From Paralichthys olivaceus (lineage: Eukaryota; Chordata; Actinopteri; Pleuronectiformes; Paralichthyidae), in assembly GCF_024713975.1 (NCBI RefSeq), contig NC_091107.1:17425001-17489000 (forward strand): a stretch of DNA of 64,000 nt, read 5' to 3'. The notes under the pieces are model-generated. The model made no database searches, was not told where the DNA came from, and saw only the letters and a program-made list of their open reading frames with translations. The translations under genes were made by a program, and so were the position numbers. Of the stretch, positions 1-12,029 are shown one piece after another (position 1 is the stretch's first letter; each line of letters begins with the position of its first letter).

Positions 1-540
1 TCATTCAAGGTAACAGGATGTTTATTGTTGTCACCTTTTTAATTGGGTCACATCTGCTCTACTTGTGGCTTTGCCCGTCTCTGCCTTAACAAAGTATAAT
101 GAAGGAAAAACTCACAGCGAGCCAGTTATGTAACTTTGATGAAACCAGGAGACTCAAACTTTCCGAAATAAAAGGGATACGGCAAAAATAAAGGTCTTTT
201 CTGAAACGGGGAAGGTTTTACTCAAGCAAACAGTGCAATAAAACCAGCAGACCATTTCAAAGGGAACAGGCAAAAAAATCTAAACACAGAAACAAGGCAA
301 AAGTCAAACACTCAGAAGCAGCCAACACCAGAAATAATGCAGGAGAGCACATAGAGGCAACACAAGACAAAGTGGCAGGGAAATGGTGTGTGAGCAGGTG
401 TATATATAGTGGGTGACTGATTGGTGATGCAGGTCTGGTGAGTGCAGTGGCGGGAAACTGAACAATGGGAGGAAGTGAAGCTGGATTCCAGTGAAAATCA
501 AAATCAAACAGGAAGTGACATGACTAAAACGCATGATAGT
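1..540. repeat. possible degraded interspersed repeat
   Basis: The stretch reads like a teleost dispersed element: a run of 'aaacacagaaacaaggcaaa' type, then 'gtatatatagtgggtgactgattggtgatgcaggt', then 'caggaagtgacatgac'. I recognise this order from other fish sequence, but I cannot assign a class and see no clear ends. The 76-aa minus-strand open frame inside it (304-534) has no family features and is treated as chance. Confidence 0.3.
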
Positions 541-1550
541 TACGTAGCAGAAGTTACAAGTTAGCCAGTCCGTTGTTTTTTTGCATTTGGAGTTGAGTTT
601 GAATTAAAAATAGATTTTTGGTCCAAGAAACCATAAAATTGCTTAAAAAAAGTGCACAGCAATAACCGCCCAGGAGAGAATAAATAGGATTTTGATGTGT
701 TAACCTGACAGACATGAGAGGGTGCAGGTGTAGCAGGAAGCTAATATGTAAGTTAAATGTAAATGAGTCTTGGGTTGTAGGGCGTAGAAATACTCATTCC
801 CTTTGAAACTGCTTTACTTGAGGGAACAGCTTCAGTGAAAGCCCTCGCCAGTGAGAGCCACGGGGGGAGAGAAAGTGAGGGCAGCCATCGATCCAGTGAT
901 CTGCTCTGCATCTGGAGAGTCATGAGTGCAACAGTCTTTTATTTCCACTAACCTACATAAAACTGTTTTATGGCATGGAGGCACAAAAGCCCCAGAGTCT
1001 GCAAGGAGGTCAGAACGGCGTCCAGCTCCCTGGTGCAGTAAATGGCTTCATGCCAACGCTGGATGCTGCTGCTGCTGTTGATTTTCTGTCACACCTTTCT
1101 CATCTGTCCTGCCCAGTGCAACATCTGCCACTTCTTCTGCTCCATCAAAAAGGTCACTAAGGACAGATGTTCCTCTTTTCAATACCTGAACGTTTACAGT
1201 AAATGACCTTTTTGCTAATATTTAGCTCAGTGTTGTCGTTCCCAACTAAACTTTTCAAATTAAATTAAATATGACCTTATCTAAATCAATATTAAACCAT
1301 ATTAAATGTTGAAGGATAAGCCACCATCTGACTGTACTTTTAAAGTGGTCAACAAATCCATGAAAAGACAAAAAACAACAATGTGTTAGTTTATCTCTCG
1401 TTACTTATCGTATTTCCCTATTGTGTCTGTGTCACTGAAGCAAGATATAAATCTGTAAAAACTGCTCTAACACATACACACATAGTGTTGTTTCAAATAA
1501 AAGAAACTGAGTACTGTTGTTTTAACTTGGGATTACTCAAATGCAATTTG

Positions 1551-1904
1551 ATGTGGTACGAGTCAGGGAAGAACCATTTAAAATCAGGTGCAGATCTGGA
1601 TTCAATGAATTTAAATGTCAATTAATCAAATTTTATTTGTGCTGCATGAAACAAGAGCGCATGAAAATATTTCAAAGATTCATGAGAAAAGAAAGTGTCC
1701 AAACTGAAGTGTATCCACTTGTTGTTCAGAAGACAATGTCTGACATAGATGAGGGGAGCAGTAATGACATTTTCAATGATAGCTGTATTACCATAATAGT
1801 AGTATATGTGAGTGGGCATGTTGAATATCTATATGTGGTTTCACAAAGGGATGGTAGAACCTTGACAGAGGTATGTGCTCTACTGGGTGCCATTGTAGTT
1901 CTCT
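1551..1904 (+). repeat. dispersed repeat family A, copy 1 (partial)
   Basis: Two blocks match the family seen at 9,730 and 26,081. The first, at 1,551-1,626, is of 'gtcagggaagaacc...ggtgcagatctggattca' type. The second, at about 1,859-1,904, holds 'cagaggtatgtgctctac' followed by 'tgccattgtagtt'. About 230 bp between them does not match. The 121-aa open frame over this region is repeat-derived, not a gene. The family class is unknown to me. Confidence 0.6.
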
Positions 1905-3019
1905 AATATAAATCATGGAAATGCAATGGCTCTGCATCAAAATCAAACGGGTTCCTCTTTGACTTATATCGAATCCTTCCCCCTCATTTCATATAATCTG
2001 TCACAAATACATAAAATATAGACGTTACATCACTGGAAACATATTATTATTAAAAATAATTTCTTATTACATTTTGTTTTTCATTTATGAACAAATCAGA
2101 ATATTACAGTATCAAAGCTGCTCAACTTCATCATACTGAAAACTAAACATACACCTTCATCCTCGACGCGGGAAAGTTCACTACACACGAATAGTGTAAG
2201 CATCGCAAATTTGTACAACCTGTGCATGTACAAAACATGAAAATGACTGTGAGATAACGCACAAGGAGAAACCAAATTAATAATAGAGTTACCGCAATAC
2301 AGCTTTAGCCCCCCACCACCTCAACAGCTCTCCATGCACTCAGCAGACGGAGCCTCTCAGTGGTATTTATTATGCTTGCTTCTTGTGCAAAAGGACAGGA
2401 ATGCATTTCATGTCTCCTTCAGCAGCTTGTGCCCGTGGCAGCACATATGTGACCCGTGAACGCGGTACTGCTGCCGTGAGGCTTCAATGATGGCTGCAGG
2501 CGTTCTGATAGCTGCTGTATATTTGTACGGCTCAGCTAAGAGCCATTTAGAGGCCGTCAATAAGAGCAGCGCACGCTCCACAATAGGCTTGATTGTGTTT
2601 TCTGTGAAACGGGGGGTCCTGTGCACGCATGTTGGTCTCGCGTGTGCCTGTAAACACACCCATGCATTATGAGGGCTTGACCCAGATCACAGATAGATGT
2701 AATAATGCATGACAGGTCGTCCTTTTGAAAGCCCCGTGTCCTAAAAGGCAAGGCTGCCCATTTACAGCCTCCATGTCTGATACCCTGACGACAAAAGGAA
2801 GGGTCTGCTGCAAGCTCACTTCATGTTTATTTTAATCTATAGCCTGAAACAAACCCACGTATCAGAACATGCCTACTCCAATATTCATCAAGGCTGCAGT
2901 ATGTGATGCTAACTGTGAGTGAGATGTTCAAACACCAGACACCATGTTTTTCTATGACTGGACCCTTCCAGCAAATGGAAGAAGATTTAGATGTTTTGTG
3001 AACTGCTCTACACAGATCC

Positions 3020-3320
3020 ACCTTCTAGTTCCACAACTGTTTGTCCTTCTTTCTGTCTCTTTGTGGAATGCATATCTCGCAAACTGTTCATCTAATCAGC
3101 TTCACACTTGATTTGTCTAAAGTAAGTTACCCCAGAAAGTGCAAAGCATTAAACAGTAATAAAAATGTGAATAAAGAGGTTACCAGTGCTATTTAGCACT
3201 CAGTAGGCCTTTAGTCTGTGGACAGCAACATATAGAATCACTTCCTGTCCAACAATTTGTCCTCAAATTGCAAATCTCCCATTGTGGGATTAATAAAGTA
3301 TTATGTTATCTTATCAAAGT
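3020..3320 (+). repeat. dispersed repeat ending like a non-LTR retrotransposon
   Basis: It contains 'gtggaatgcatatctcgcaa' and 'agcaacatatagaatcactt', strings I recognise from repeated teleost sequence. It ends with 'gggattaataaagtattatg' and short TTATC repeats. An ATAAAGTAT end with a short tandem tail is typical of fish LINE 3' ends. No reverse transcriptase frame is present, so this would be a 5'-truncated copy. Confidence 0.45.
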
Positions 3321-5379
3321 AAAAGCACAACATTAATTTTGACTCTGTGAAGTTTTGAACTTGGGTCTTAAGATGGAGTTGATTGATTGACAGACCTCTG
3401 AAACAGCCCAATTGTAAAGAATGAAAAAATAACAATGAAATTAAATCTTAAATAAACCAGGTAGGATGAATGACAAGGAATAATTCTGAAGTAGCTCTGA
3501 GCATTAACACACCATTCCAAACAGGCTGGATCAAAAGATCAGCGTCATTCTTTTTTTAAATCACTCCTTATATCAAACACTGACATTAGTTTGTGCTTCT
3601 CTGACTTTGCACATGTGAAAATCATATGCATCAAAAACCTGAGCCAAGATCTCATTTCAGTCATTCCACAAGAAACTCTAACAGTACTCCTGGTATGTGC
3701 TCACATGCCAGGATGACAACTTAAGCACAGTTTCCATGGCATCTCCGAGCATAATTCCATTAAATCTATTCATTATACATGGGGACGTGTGAGCGCGACA
3801 TTAAAGATGCATATAAACAGCTCATCCCAGAAACTTTAAAGACGCTCCTCAGCAAACAAACAAAGACAATGTATTATTCAGACATTCCCGTGTTGTGAGG
3901 CTGTACCACAAATTCTTCTGCTTCGAGATGTGCGGCGTTAATGAGGCTGAATTTATCCTCTGAGCCGTGTCACCTGAAGGACACGCGCTCCCGTGATGAG
4001 AGGGGGTAACAGTTCATCCTGGTAGAACACAAGATGACGAGTCGACGTGACCTCAAGAATGGTAATTCCGCAGTTTGGCTCAGGTTGATGATCTTCATCC
4101 AATGAGATTTTCCTTTATTCTCATTGTTGTGCAGTTATTAATGTTTCCAGTGGCGTCAGCGAACACTGGGGGCCAGACCCCTCTCCATCTTCCACAGTGA
4201 GCATGCTGGAGGAAAGGATTCCGCTTGAGTGTTCTTCTCATTTCAAATTCACCTCTCAGAAATGCTGACGAGAAAAATTCCAGCTGCCATATTGTAAGTT
4301 TCAGAGAGGTGCATCTTCTCTCATGAAGGACCAGTATGAGCCTCTGACATCTTGTTCTGTTGTTAACATGCTCTGTGAAATTTATCCACGCCGGTGTCTA
4401 ATGTTCTAGTTGAATCTACAGTATGTGCTGGTTAGCATTCATCTCTCTCCATGATTTCGCCCGTTAGCGCTTCTGGCTGTCTCCTCGAGCGTTTAACCTT
4501 GTCAGAGATAGGCTGGGATCCATTAAGATTTCCTGAAAGGGTTGAGCATCACGGCCTCATTTAGAGTGACTTCCATTTTTAATAAACTGCTCACAGCCCC
4601 TGCAGATCAGATACCGAGGAGGTGCACTTAACAATGCCGGAGAGATAGATATGCCTCATAATTTATACGACACAAAAGCTTAGGAAATCATACCCGTGCA
4701 CCATCCATGATTTTTCCCCCCTCTTTCATTTTGCTCCTTCCTCCTCTTTTGTGGAAGCTCTTTTCACACCACGCACGCTTAGTTTGACACATTCATCGGG
4801 TTAAAAGCTGCCTCGTCATCTTTTCACATTTGCCCCGCTGATGCTCTGGTGTGATTTCTCTTTATACGCTGTAATAATGTTTACCTTTTTTAATAGACTT
4901 GGATTATTTGTTTGTACATGGCACCGCTGCTGCCAGCTGAATCTATAACAGTCTGAACAGGCTTATTAAAGTGGATCACTGGCAGGGAAGCCATCCTGTG
5001 GATATTAACACTGGCGATTTAAATATTTTACAACCCAACGAAGATCACAGTTTGTATCGCTGCACAATCGTGCCTAAAGATGGACGTGCACAGAAAGGTG
5101 ATAATGGTGTCTCAGCTGAAGCAGAAATGATGAGGAGAATAAAGCGAACGGGGTTAACAGACGGTGAGAGGGGTGATGGGTGCCAGAGGGGAGGGTGAGG
5201 TTAATGGAATTGGAGGAGTAAAAAGTGAAGGGATGGCTGTTTAATTAGTCCCTGAATAGAAAATGCCTTTTCAGCTATTGAATCAATGCAGAGTTTCTTT
5301 TTTGTTCTGAGAACCTGTTGGTTAGTGAAGGTATTTTACCTGAGGTGAGAGAATTTTATCAAGTCACATAATCTTCAAG

Positions 5380-5585
5380 AAATGTACACACACACAATTT
5401 ACATTTTCACACACAGTTGTAATCACAAGTGTTACTGCCTCCCCACTCTCACACATGTACACACTTATCACATACACAAGGTCACACACACACATGCATG
5501 GACATACATATGTACACACACACCCTTACATTTGTACACATTTATCACACACATGTACACACTTATCACACAGACACACACAACA
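5380..5585. repeat. CA-rich degenerate tandem repeat
   Basis: About 200 bp of irregular CA-rich units of the type 'acatgtacacacttatcaca' repeat with drift. Overlapping His/Thr-rich open frames in three phases are artefacts of this composition. Confidence 0.7.
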
Positions 5586-8106
5586 AAGTAACTCCAAAGA
5601 CAAAGCTTTCCTTACAGTGAATGAATGCAGGGTGAATGTACAGTTCCAGAGGGTCGTAGGTTGTTTTCCTAATTGTTTTTTTCTTTGTTGCTGCCCTTCA
5701 ACATTGTCTTCCTAACATTCAATCACTATTTCATCCATGTTTTCCATTTTATGAAATGCTGGTGTTTCCTTATTTTTCGAGTTATGCAATACGAGCTTCT
5801 CATAAATGAAAGAAGAACAAAGGATTCCCTGTCCAGGCAGACATCTTATTTTTTTAAACATTTTGAAAAAGGTGAAAATGTAGCTTTACAATCATCAATT
5901 CTTTTATCCATCTTTTCTCACAAGGCACGAGTGCAGCATTTTAAACACCTATCTGAGGAGGTGGCATCAAATTTAGGAATATTCTATATTCCTATCATTA
6001 CTTTGAACTGGATTAGTTTTAAGTAGTGGACATTTTATATGTGAGTTCTAAATAATATCACCGCATTGTAAAACAATCTTTGCAAACAATGTTTTCATTC
6101 ATAACAAATCTCAAGTTCCTTTTTTCTTTCTAAAATCTAAAGCTGGTAACATTGATATCTACCAATACGTTTAGCAGAAAGAAAATGCTGCTGGAGAAAT
6201 GGAGAGCAGAAGAAGCTCTGTGTGCACCACATGAGTCAGTTTTCTGAGATCTATTCCCGGAACTTAGGTCCTGCTAGATTGAAGCTGCTTGTGCAAATGC
6301 CACAGAGTCAGAGGACAAATGGAAGAGGGAGGATGTATAGACATGCACAAGGCGGATGGCCAACAGAGAAACCTGCAGCCATGTTCCACAACAATGATAT
6401 TAATACAGTGAGAGAAAGATGTTTTCAATCATTAGCTGGAATGTATTAATTTACTTACCGTTAAGTTACAAACTGTCTCTGGTTATTTTTAATTTGTAAT
6501 TTCAATTAAAGGAAACTGTGGGCTATGAAAACATATTGACCATCAGGTTAATGAAGCCTCTTCAAACCAATCACATAAGGTCCAGCAGAGTAATGCAGGT
6601 CGTCCAGTTCAAAACTTCATCCCTGACATTACGGAAATCAACAGACAGCCGCGATAATGCACAAGGCCAGTTTCATGTTTAATCATCCCTCTGGCTTTAC
6701 TGTAAAAAACAGCAAAGAAGGACTTTTGTCTTAAGAGCAATCACTACTTATTAATAATTCCCCCCTCTTGTCCAATGGGATGACCTGAGAGGCGGGCCTT
6801 CTGTGGTGGTGACACCAAGTTTACAGTTGCTTGGAAACCATGAGGAGAATCAAGTGGTTAAAATAATGATTCTGTGCAGATGTGTTTACTTTGCTACAAC
6901 ATCACAGTTAAGGCAAAGGTCAGGTGATTTAAAAATGTCAACATGACATCATCAGTTGATGATTTTATCTCCTCAGAGCTACATAATATATATTTTACAC
7001 AACTGTTTCAAAGGTAGGGATTGTGTTTGTTTCTGAAACACTTTTTTTTATCTTATCTGTGGAAATTCTCATTTGATATAAATAAGAAACAATATTCCAG
7101 TGTCTGTGGCCTTCCTGCCTGCATCCTGCCCGTGCTCTCACTGCAAATGACCGAGGTCTTCACAACCAAAGAGGCACTGAAGCAGAGGGGACTTTTTGAA
7201 GTTAGCTAGCAGACAAGTCGTCCTCTCGCAGTTATCAGTCAGTGCACGTTCATGTGTTATCGGGCGGAGAAGGTGGTGGGAGGGGGTGGGATGAATCCGT
7301 TGCATTTTGACAAAGTGTAGCCTACGCTTGCTGGATTTTCCAGGATTACCAACCCTAGCTTTAACAGGTCAGGCAGATCTTCTCATGATGAGTAGACTGC
7401 CCTTTATATATAAAATCACTGGAGTGTCCCTTTAAATATCTACTTGAATCTCATTATAATTAATGTACAGTTCGTATCACAGAGCAGGAGGGTCTTAATG
7501 CCCTTTTCATCCCCATGGAGACCAACTCAAACACATTGAAGTGTTATGACTTCATCTCTGCAGTGAAAGCTCATCAGCTGAATTCCTGCAGCACGGTGGC
7601 AGCACCAGCAAACACACTTCTCTATGTGTGTGTGCTGCTGACTGAAGGAACCACTCTCCGTTCTTGGGTCACTTCCAACCCGTGCCGCTCGTAATTGATG
7701 ACACTGAGCCGAGTGCTCCTTCCAGATCTGTCTTTGTCATGCTCAATATATTACATTGGGTCTGTGCAAATCAATCGCCCGGGCATTGATTTGATTAATG
7801 ACTCAATGACACATTATATTCATGTTATCCATCGCTTCTCAATTGTTCATTGTGGTTCTGGTGCTGTCACTGCCAAGCCCCCTACTGACCCCCGGTGGTG
7901 TGGAATTTATAGTGCAGTGCAGGACCATGGACAGCGTCAGAGTTCATGGAGCTCATCATAGACTGTGAGATCTGGATCAGCAATATTTAGTGACTGCACA
8001 AATTACCATGATCCACATATTTTAATAGGCTGTTAAATATTTCATTAAGCACTCTCATCAGGTAAAACTCTTGATGTACAGTTTTTATCATACCCCTCTG
8101 CTTGAT

Positions 8107-8495
8107 AGCTGTGGCTCTGTAGGTAAAGCGGGTCGACCACTAGCCACAGGGTCTGAGACTCGATTCCAGTCTCGCCCATTTTATGTTGTCCTTGGGCAAG
8201 ACGCTCAACCCCAAATTGCCCCCTGATGGTTGTGCTGACAGTGTGTGAGTGATATAGAAAAGGAGGCGCTCTAGGAATGTGTGTGTGAATGGTGAATGGT
8301 AAAACTGTACTGGAAAGTGCTCTGAGTGGAAAGACTAGATCAGCTATTGTGCACCTCCTATTTCTTCTACTATCTGTATCTTCACTATCATTATTGTTAT
8401 ACTGGTTGTTTGAGTTTCATATTTTTGGTTATAAAACACTTTGCTGCTTATATTTAAAAGTGCTATATAAATAAAGTTATTATTATTATATAAAT
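8107..8495 (+). repeat. tRNA-headed SINE-like element, copy 1
   Basis: It begins 'agctgtggctctgtaggtaa' (A-box-like) and carries a B-box-like 'gactcgattccag'. It continues with 'ccttgggcaagacgctcaac' and 'ccaaattgccccctgatgg', the body shared with the copies at 51,064 and 54,370. It ends 'agtgctatataaataaag' with an (ATT)n tail. The head and tail are what a Pol III SINE mobilised by a LINE would show. The part from 8,345 to the tail diverges from the other copies and may be a second element. Confidence 0.6.
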
Positions 8496-9729
8496 ACTGA
8501 CTAGTTACCATAACAGAAACAGCCATTCTCCTATGCTTAGTCTGTAAAGCTGCAAGGTCTCAAACAATAAGGAAATTAAACAGTACAATCATTATTGTGC
8601 TTTCAGGTGAATCTGTGGAGCTGGTAATGTATAATAATTCTGCCTCCTTATAAATATTCAACTCCTATACAAACCCTAAAAATAGGTTTTATAAATAGAT
8701 TTACATTTGTTGACCCAACATTTTGCTTCTCGTTCTGTATGACAGTGTGATCTTTCAAGTAAACACTTGTTCCTTCCTGCAGAGACAAAAGTCCTGCCCT
8801 TCAGAAAGTGCAGCCATTTGTAAGCGATGCGGCGCAGATAACAGCGACCTGTGCTGCAGCACACAGTCTGTAGAATATGTGAAGCGAAGAGTTTGATTGG
8901 CCCAGAGGTTCAGCGGGGGAATTCATCTGCTGCCAGCGATCAATGAGCAGCCTGCGAAGCATGCCAATCACTTTTATTGGTTTCTCCTTGCTTTTGAGTT
9001 ATCACATGCATCGTCACCACTGCCACTATAATTTGAGCTTTTGTGGCTCCAAGGTTGGAGATGTATATTTTTCAGTCTCGACTGAATAACTCAATAGCTC
9101 TTGAAGGGATTTCTTGTAAATGTCCTTTAGAGCCAGCAGCAGCTCAGGATTGATTTCTGAGTGATATTTAAACATGTTCCAGGTTAATCTGCACAGCCGT
9201 TCACCCTCAGGTCATAATGAGACACTTGTGTAGTTCTGCTTCAGGGGCGTTTTGGTCTGCACTGGACTCCATCTTCCCACAACTTTGACAAATTATACAG
9301 TGAAAGATCTACAACCCCTGATTCTACCTGTTAAGCAAACAGAGAGCCCTGAGAGCTTTTGCATAAAAATAAAATAAATAAAAAATAAATAAATGTGGAA
9401 ATTACACATACAATAACAAAAGATGTGTTTTGTATTTCTAGGTTAATATTAATTATTTATTCATTCATTTCTGTATATCTGAATTTTTTATTCATTTTAT
9501 GTTCTTCACACAATTCGGGAAGAAGCCTTCCATCAGGAAAGCATTTTAGGATACTCATATTACACCAACTAGTGTTTTCTATTAATACATTTATTTATAA
9601 ATTCCTTTTATATGACAACTGCATTGTTGGGTACATTCATGTCAGGCTTGGGTTTGACATTCTGCCAAATAGAGAAGTTGTACAACACCTGCCATTGTCT
9701 GGTTATGAGATTGTGTTTTTGTTCGTTCT

Positions 9730-9932
9730 GTGTTGTTTGTCTGTTTGTTGGCAGGATTACACAAAAACTACTGGACGGATTCCCACAAATATTAGTGGAA
9801 GGAGGTGGTATGTGTTAGGGAGGAATAGATTTTGGTGCAGGTCTGGATTTGGGGATCCGTGAAATGCATTTTACTTTCTTTAACATTGTGAGGTTGAGCA
9901 TTTTTCAACATTCTCGTTGATTTCTCAAACAA
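9730..9932 (+). repeat. dispersed repeat family A, copy 2
   Basis: It matches copy 3 at 26,081 in order and orientation: 'tgtttgtctgtttgttggca', 'ggattacacaaaaactactg', then 'tttctttaacattgtgaggt'. The 155-aa open frame at 9,395-9,862 covers it and is not supported as a gene. Confidence 0.65.
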
Positions 9933-10527
9933 TATAAAGAATATACAAAATACAATAGCTACAATGGCCCCGTATTAAACCATTTTCTCACTTCTGCATT
10001 TCCCAGGAGCAAATAAGATCAAATGTAAACTATTTAAGAGAGGGTGTTATTTAGTTCAATTAATATCCTGTTTTATTTTGTGGACACTATGTCCTTCCCC
10101 GTCCTGCCCTGTGTCGGCTGGTCCTTGTGTTGATTTATGTCTCAGACATTCATGCGACCTCTTGGTCCTAATGGGGACATGTAGCAGGAACCAGCCTGAT
10201 TCAAGTAGCACTCACTTGTATCATGTAACACATCATTTAGGTTACGTTCACAGAAAAATCAAGTAATGCAGTTTTTGGCATTTTTAGAAACAGCACAAAA
10301 TTGATTTTAAATTGAACACACTGGCATATTAATGTCTTTCACCTTAGCAGCAAGATGAGACCAGGGACACCTGACACAGGACAAGATGTGGGGACAGATA
10401 AAACAGGACACTGAGGACACAGGACAACACACAGAAGCCACCTAATGGTACGATAAACTCATTACACAGTGTGGGATATTATAGCACTCTGCTAGCAAAA
10501 GATAAATAGAGCTGGAGGGTTATTAAG

Positions 10528-10530
<3 letters not shown>

Positions 10531-10594
<64 letters not shown>
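10531..10594. repeat. (TG)32 microsatellite
   Basis: An uninterrupted TG dinucleotide tract of 64 bp. Confidence 0.98.
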
Positions 10595-10597
<3 letters not shown>

Positions 10598-11358
10598 AGA
10601 GATTATGGATTAGAACCTAAAACAAGTTAGAAAGTCATCTTTGGTGGAATTACAAGAGTAGGGGAAATAACATGAGGAAAAACAACAGTGCTAAAGATTC
10701 AGTACAGTGCAACATATGGTAATCACAAGTACTATTACAGAAATGACCATATTCCTTTGCAAAACAGCTCGGACGAACTCTAAGGTCAGTGTGATGAGCA
10801 GTAACAAGAAAATAAAGACATTCAATTCTCTGACAGAAAGTCGAATAGTTACGAGACGCTGGAGTTTCAAGGACATCAAGGTGAAGCGTAAGAACAGAAC
10901 CACACAGACGCTGAATAAAGCTTGACATTATGCAGCAGAGCTGCCTCTTGTCTGCAGGGTCAAACCCCTGTGAAACAAACTTAAATCCTCCCAATCGTTA
11001 GCTGGAAACAGATGCTGTTCACGACATCGAGTGGGAATTAAAGGTGAATTTCAATGGATTGAGTTTATGAATGGTGACAGAATAAAACAATTTGGATTAT
11101 ATGTGGTCTCATTTCTTTTCCTGGCAATTGTACGAGCAGCATTTCAGAAGTAGCTGACTGAAAACTTCTCATGTTATTTTGACATTAATTAAAGCATCAC
11201 TGGAGTAAAATGACAATGTGTCTCTCCAGATATGAGCAGGTTTATGTTTGGGATTACCTTTGTCACAAAGATTTGCTGTATAACTTGATGTGTTTGCATT
11301 AAGTACAAACTTGTCTGCGATGGCAGTGTTCACATTAATGAGGTCTCAATCATAGATG

Positions 11359-11952
11359 GCCATTTTCCTCTGATGTCAGGGTGGGAAGCTTAAATCATTA
11401 ATGGAGAACTTCTGTGATCTAGCTTTATAAGTCATAAAAACACAGAGAATCTGACAGTTAAATTACGAAGGGACACAGGACGTTTTTGAAGGTTAAAGTT
11501 TTAAGCTGGCTACCATTGGACAACAGCTAACATTAGCTTTCCACCACTTCCTCGCTAACATCAAAGAGATCTAAAAAAAATCCTGAAATATCAATGCACC
11601 TCTATGGACACAAGTATTTAAGTCTATAAGTAAAATTCACTGGAGTCAACCATGTCATTTAACGCTCAATGCTAAATCCAATGCTAAAGTGCTTGAAACA
11701 AACTTTTGTGTTGATGTTAACTGTGTGAACATTTTACAGAACGTGACATAACTTACATAACATACTAACATTAGCTGTTGTCTATTAATAGCTAAGGAGC
11801 TATTGAATAGGTTTAACCTTGAAACATGGTCCCATGTCCCAACAGGAATACGCAAAATGAAACCCGTCAGATTCTCTGTTTAAATTACTTATAAACCTGG
11901 ATCACATGTTTTTGTGTTTCCTACCCTAAGCATTACATCAGAGGAAAATGGC
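11359..11952. mobile_element. foldback element with ~190-bp terminal inverted repeats
   Basis: The left arm (11,359 to about 11,545) and the reverse complement of the right arm (about 11,765 to 11,952) share an ordered series of matches: 'gccattttcctctgatgt' at the outer ends, then 'tttataagt', 'cagagaatctgac', 'ggttaaa' and 'gacaacagctaa'. Arms have diverged by substitutions and small indels. The ~220-bp centre has no open frame of note. This is the layout of a nonautonomous DNA transposon with long TIRs. Exact ends and a target-site duplication were not resolved. Confidence 0.7.
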
Positions 11953-12029
11953 GCACCGTGTGGTCTATTTCAAGAACAGTTACAACAATCAAAAGAAAAA
12001 ATAAAAACACACACAGCCATCTATTTAAA

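Larger units (their letters stand above)
541..12000. other. gene-poor intergenic region, no supportable coding exon
   Basis: Open frames here are short, overlap repeats, or have low-complexity composition. Repeats listed separately are the dispersed-repeat copies at 1,551 and 9,730, a LINE-like 3' end at 3,020-3,320, CA-rich DNA at 5,380, a SINE-like element at 8,107, (TG)n at 10,531 and a long-TIR element at 11,359. The stretch 3,700-4,950 looks low in repeats and could hold conserved noncoding elements, but nothing in one sequence can show conservation. Confidence 0.6.

Noticed and set aside
1541-1906. 121-aa plus-strand open frame
   Set aside because: It covers a partial family A repeat and has no protein features.
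5382-5715. Overlapping His/Thr-rich frames
   Set aside because: Produced in all phases by a CA-rich tandem repeat.
8107-8180. Possible tRNA gene
   Set aside because: A- and B-box-like words are present, but no cloverleaf with a proper acceptor stem and anticodon loop can be folded; it is the head of a SINE-like repeat.
9395-9862. 155-aa plus-strand open frame, the second longest in the window
   Set aside because: Its second half is dispersed repeat family A, shared as noncoding sequence with other copies, and its first half is AT-rich and low complexity.
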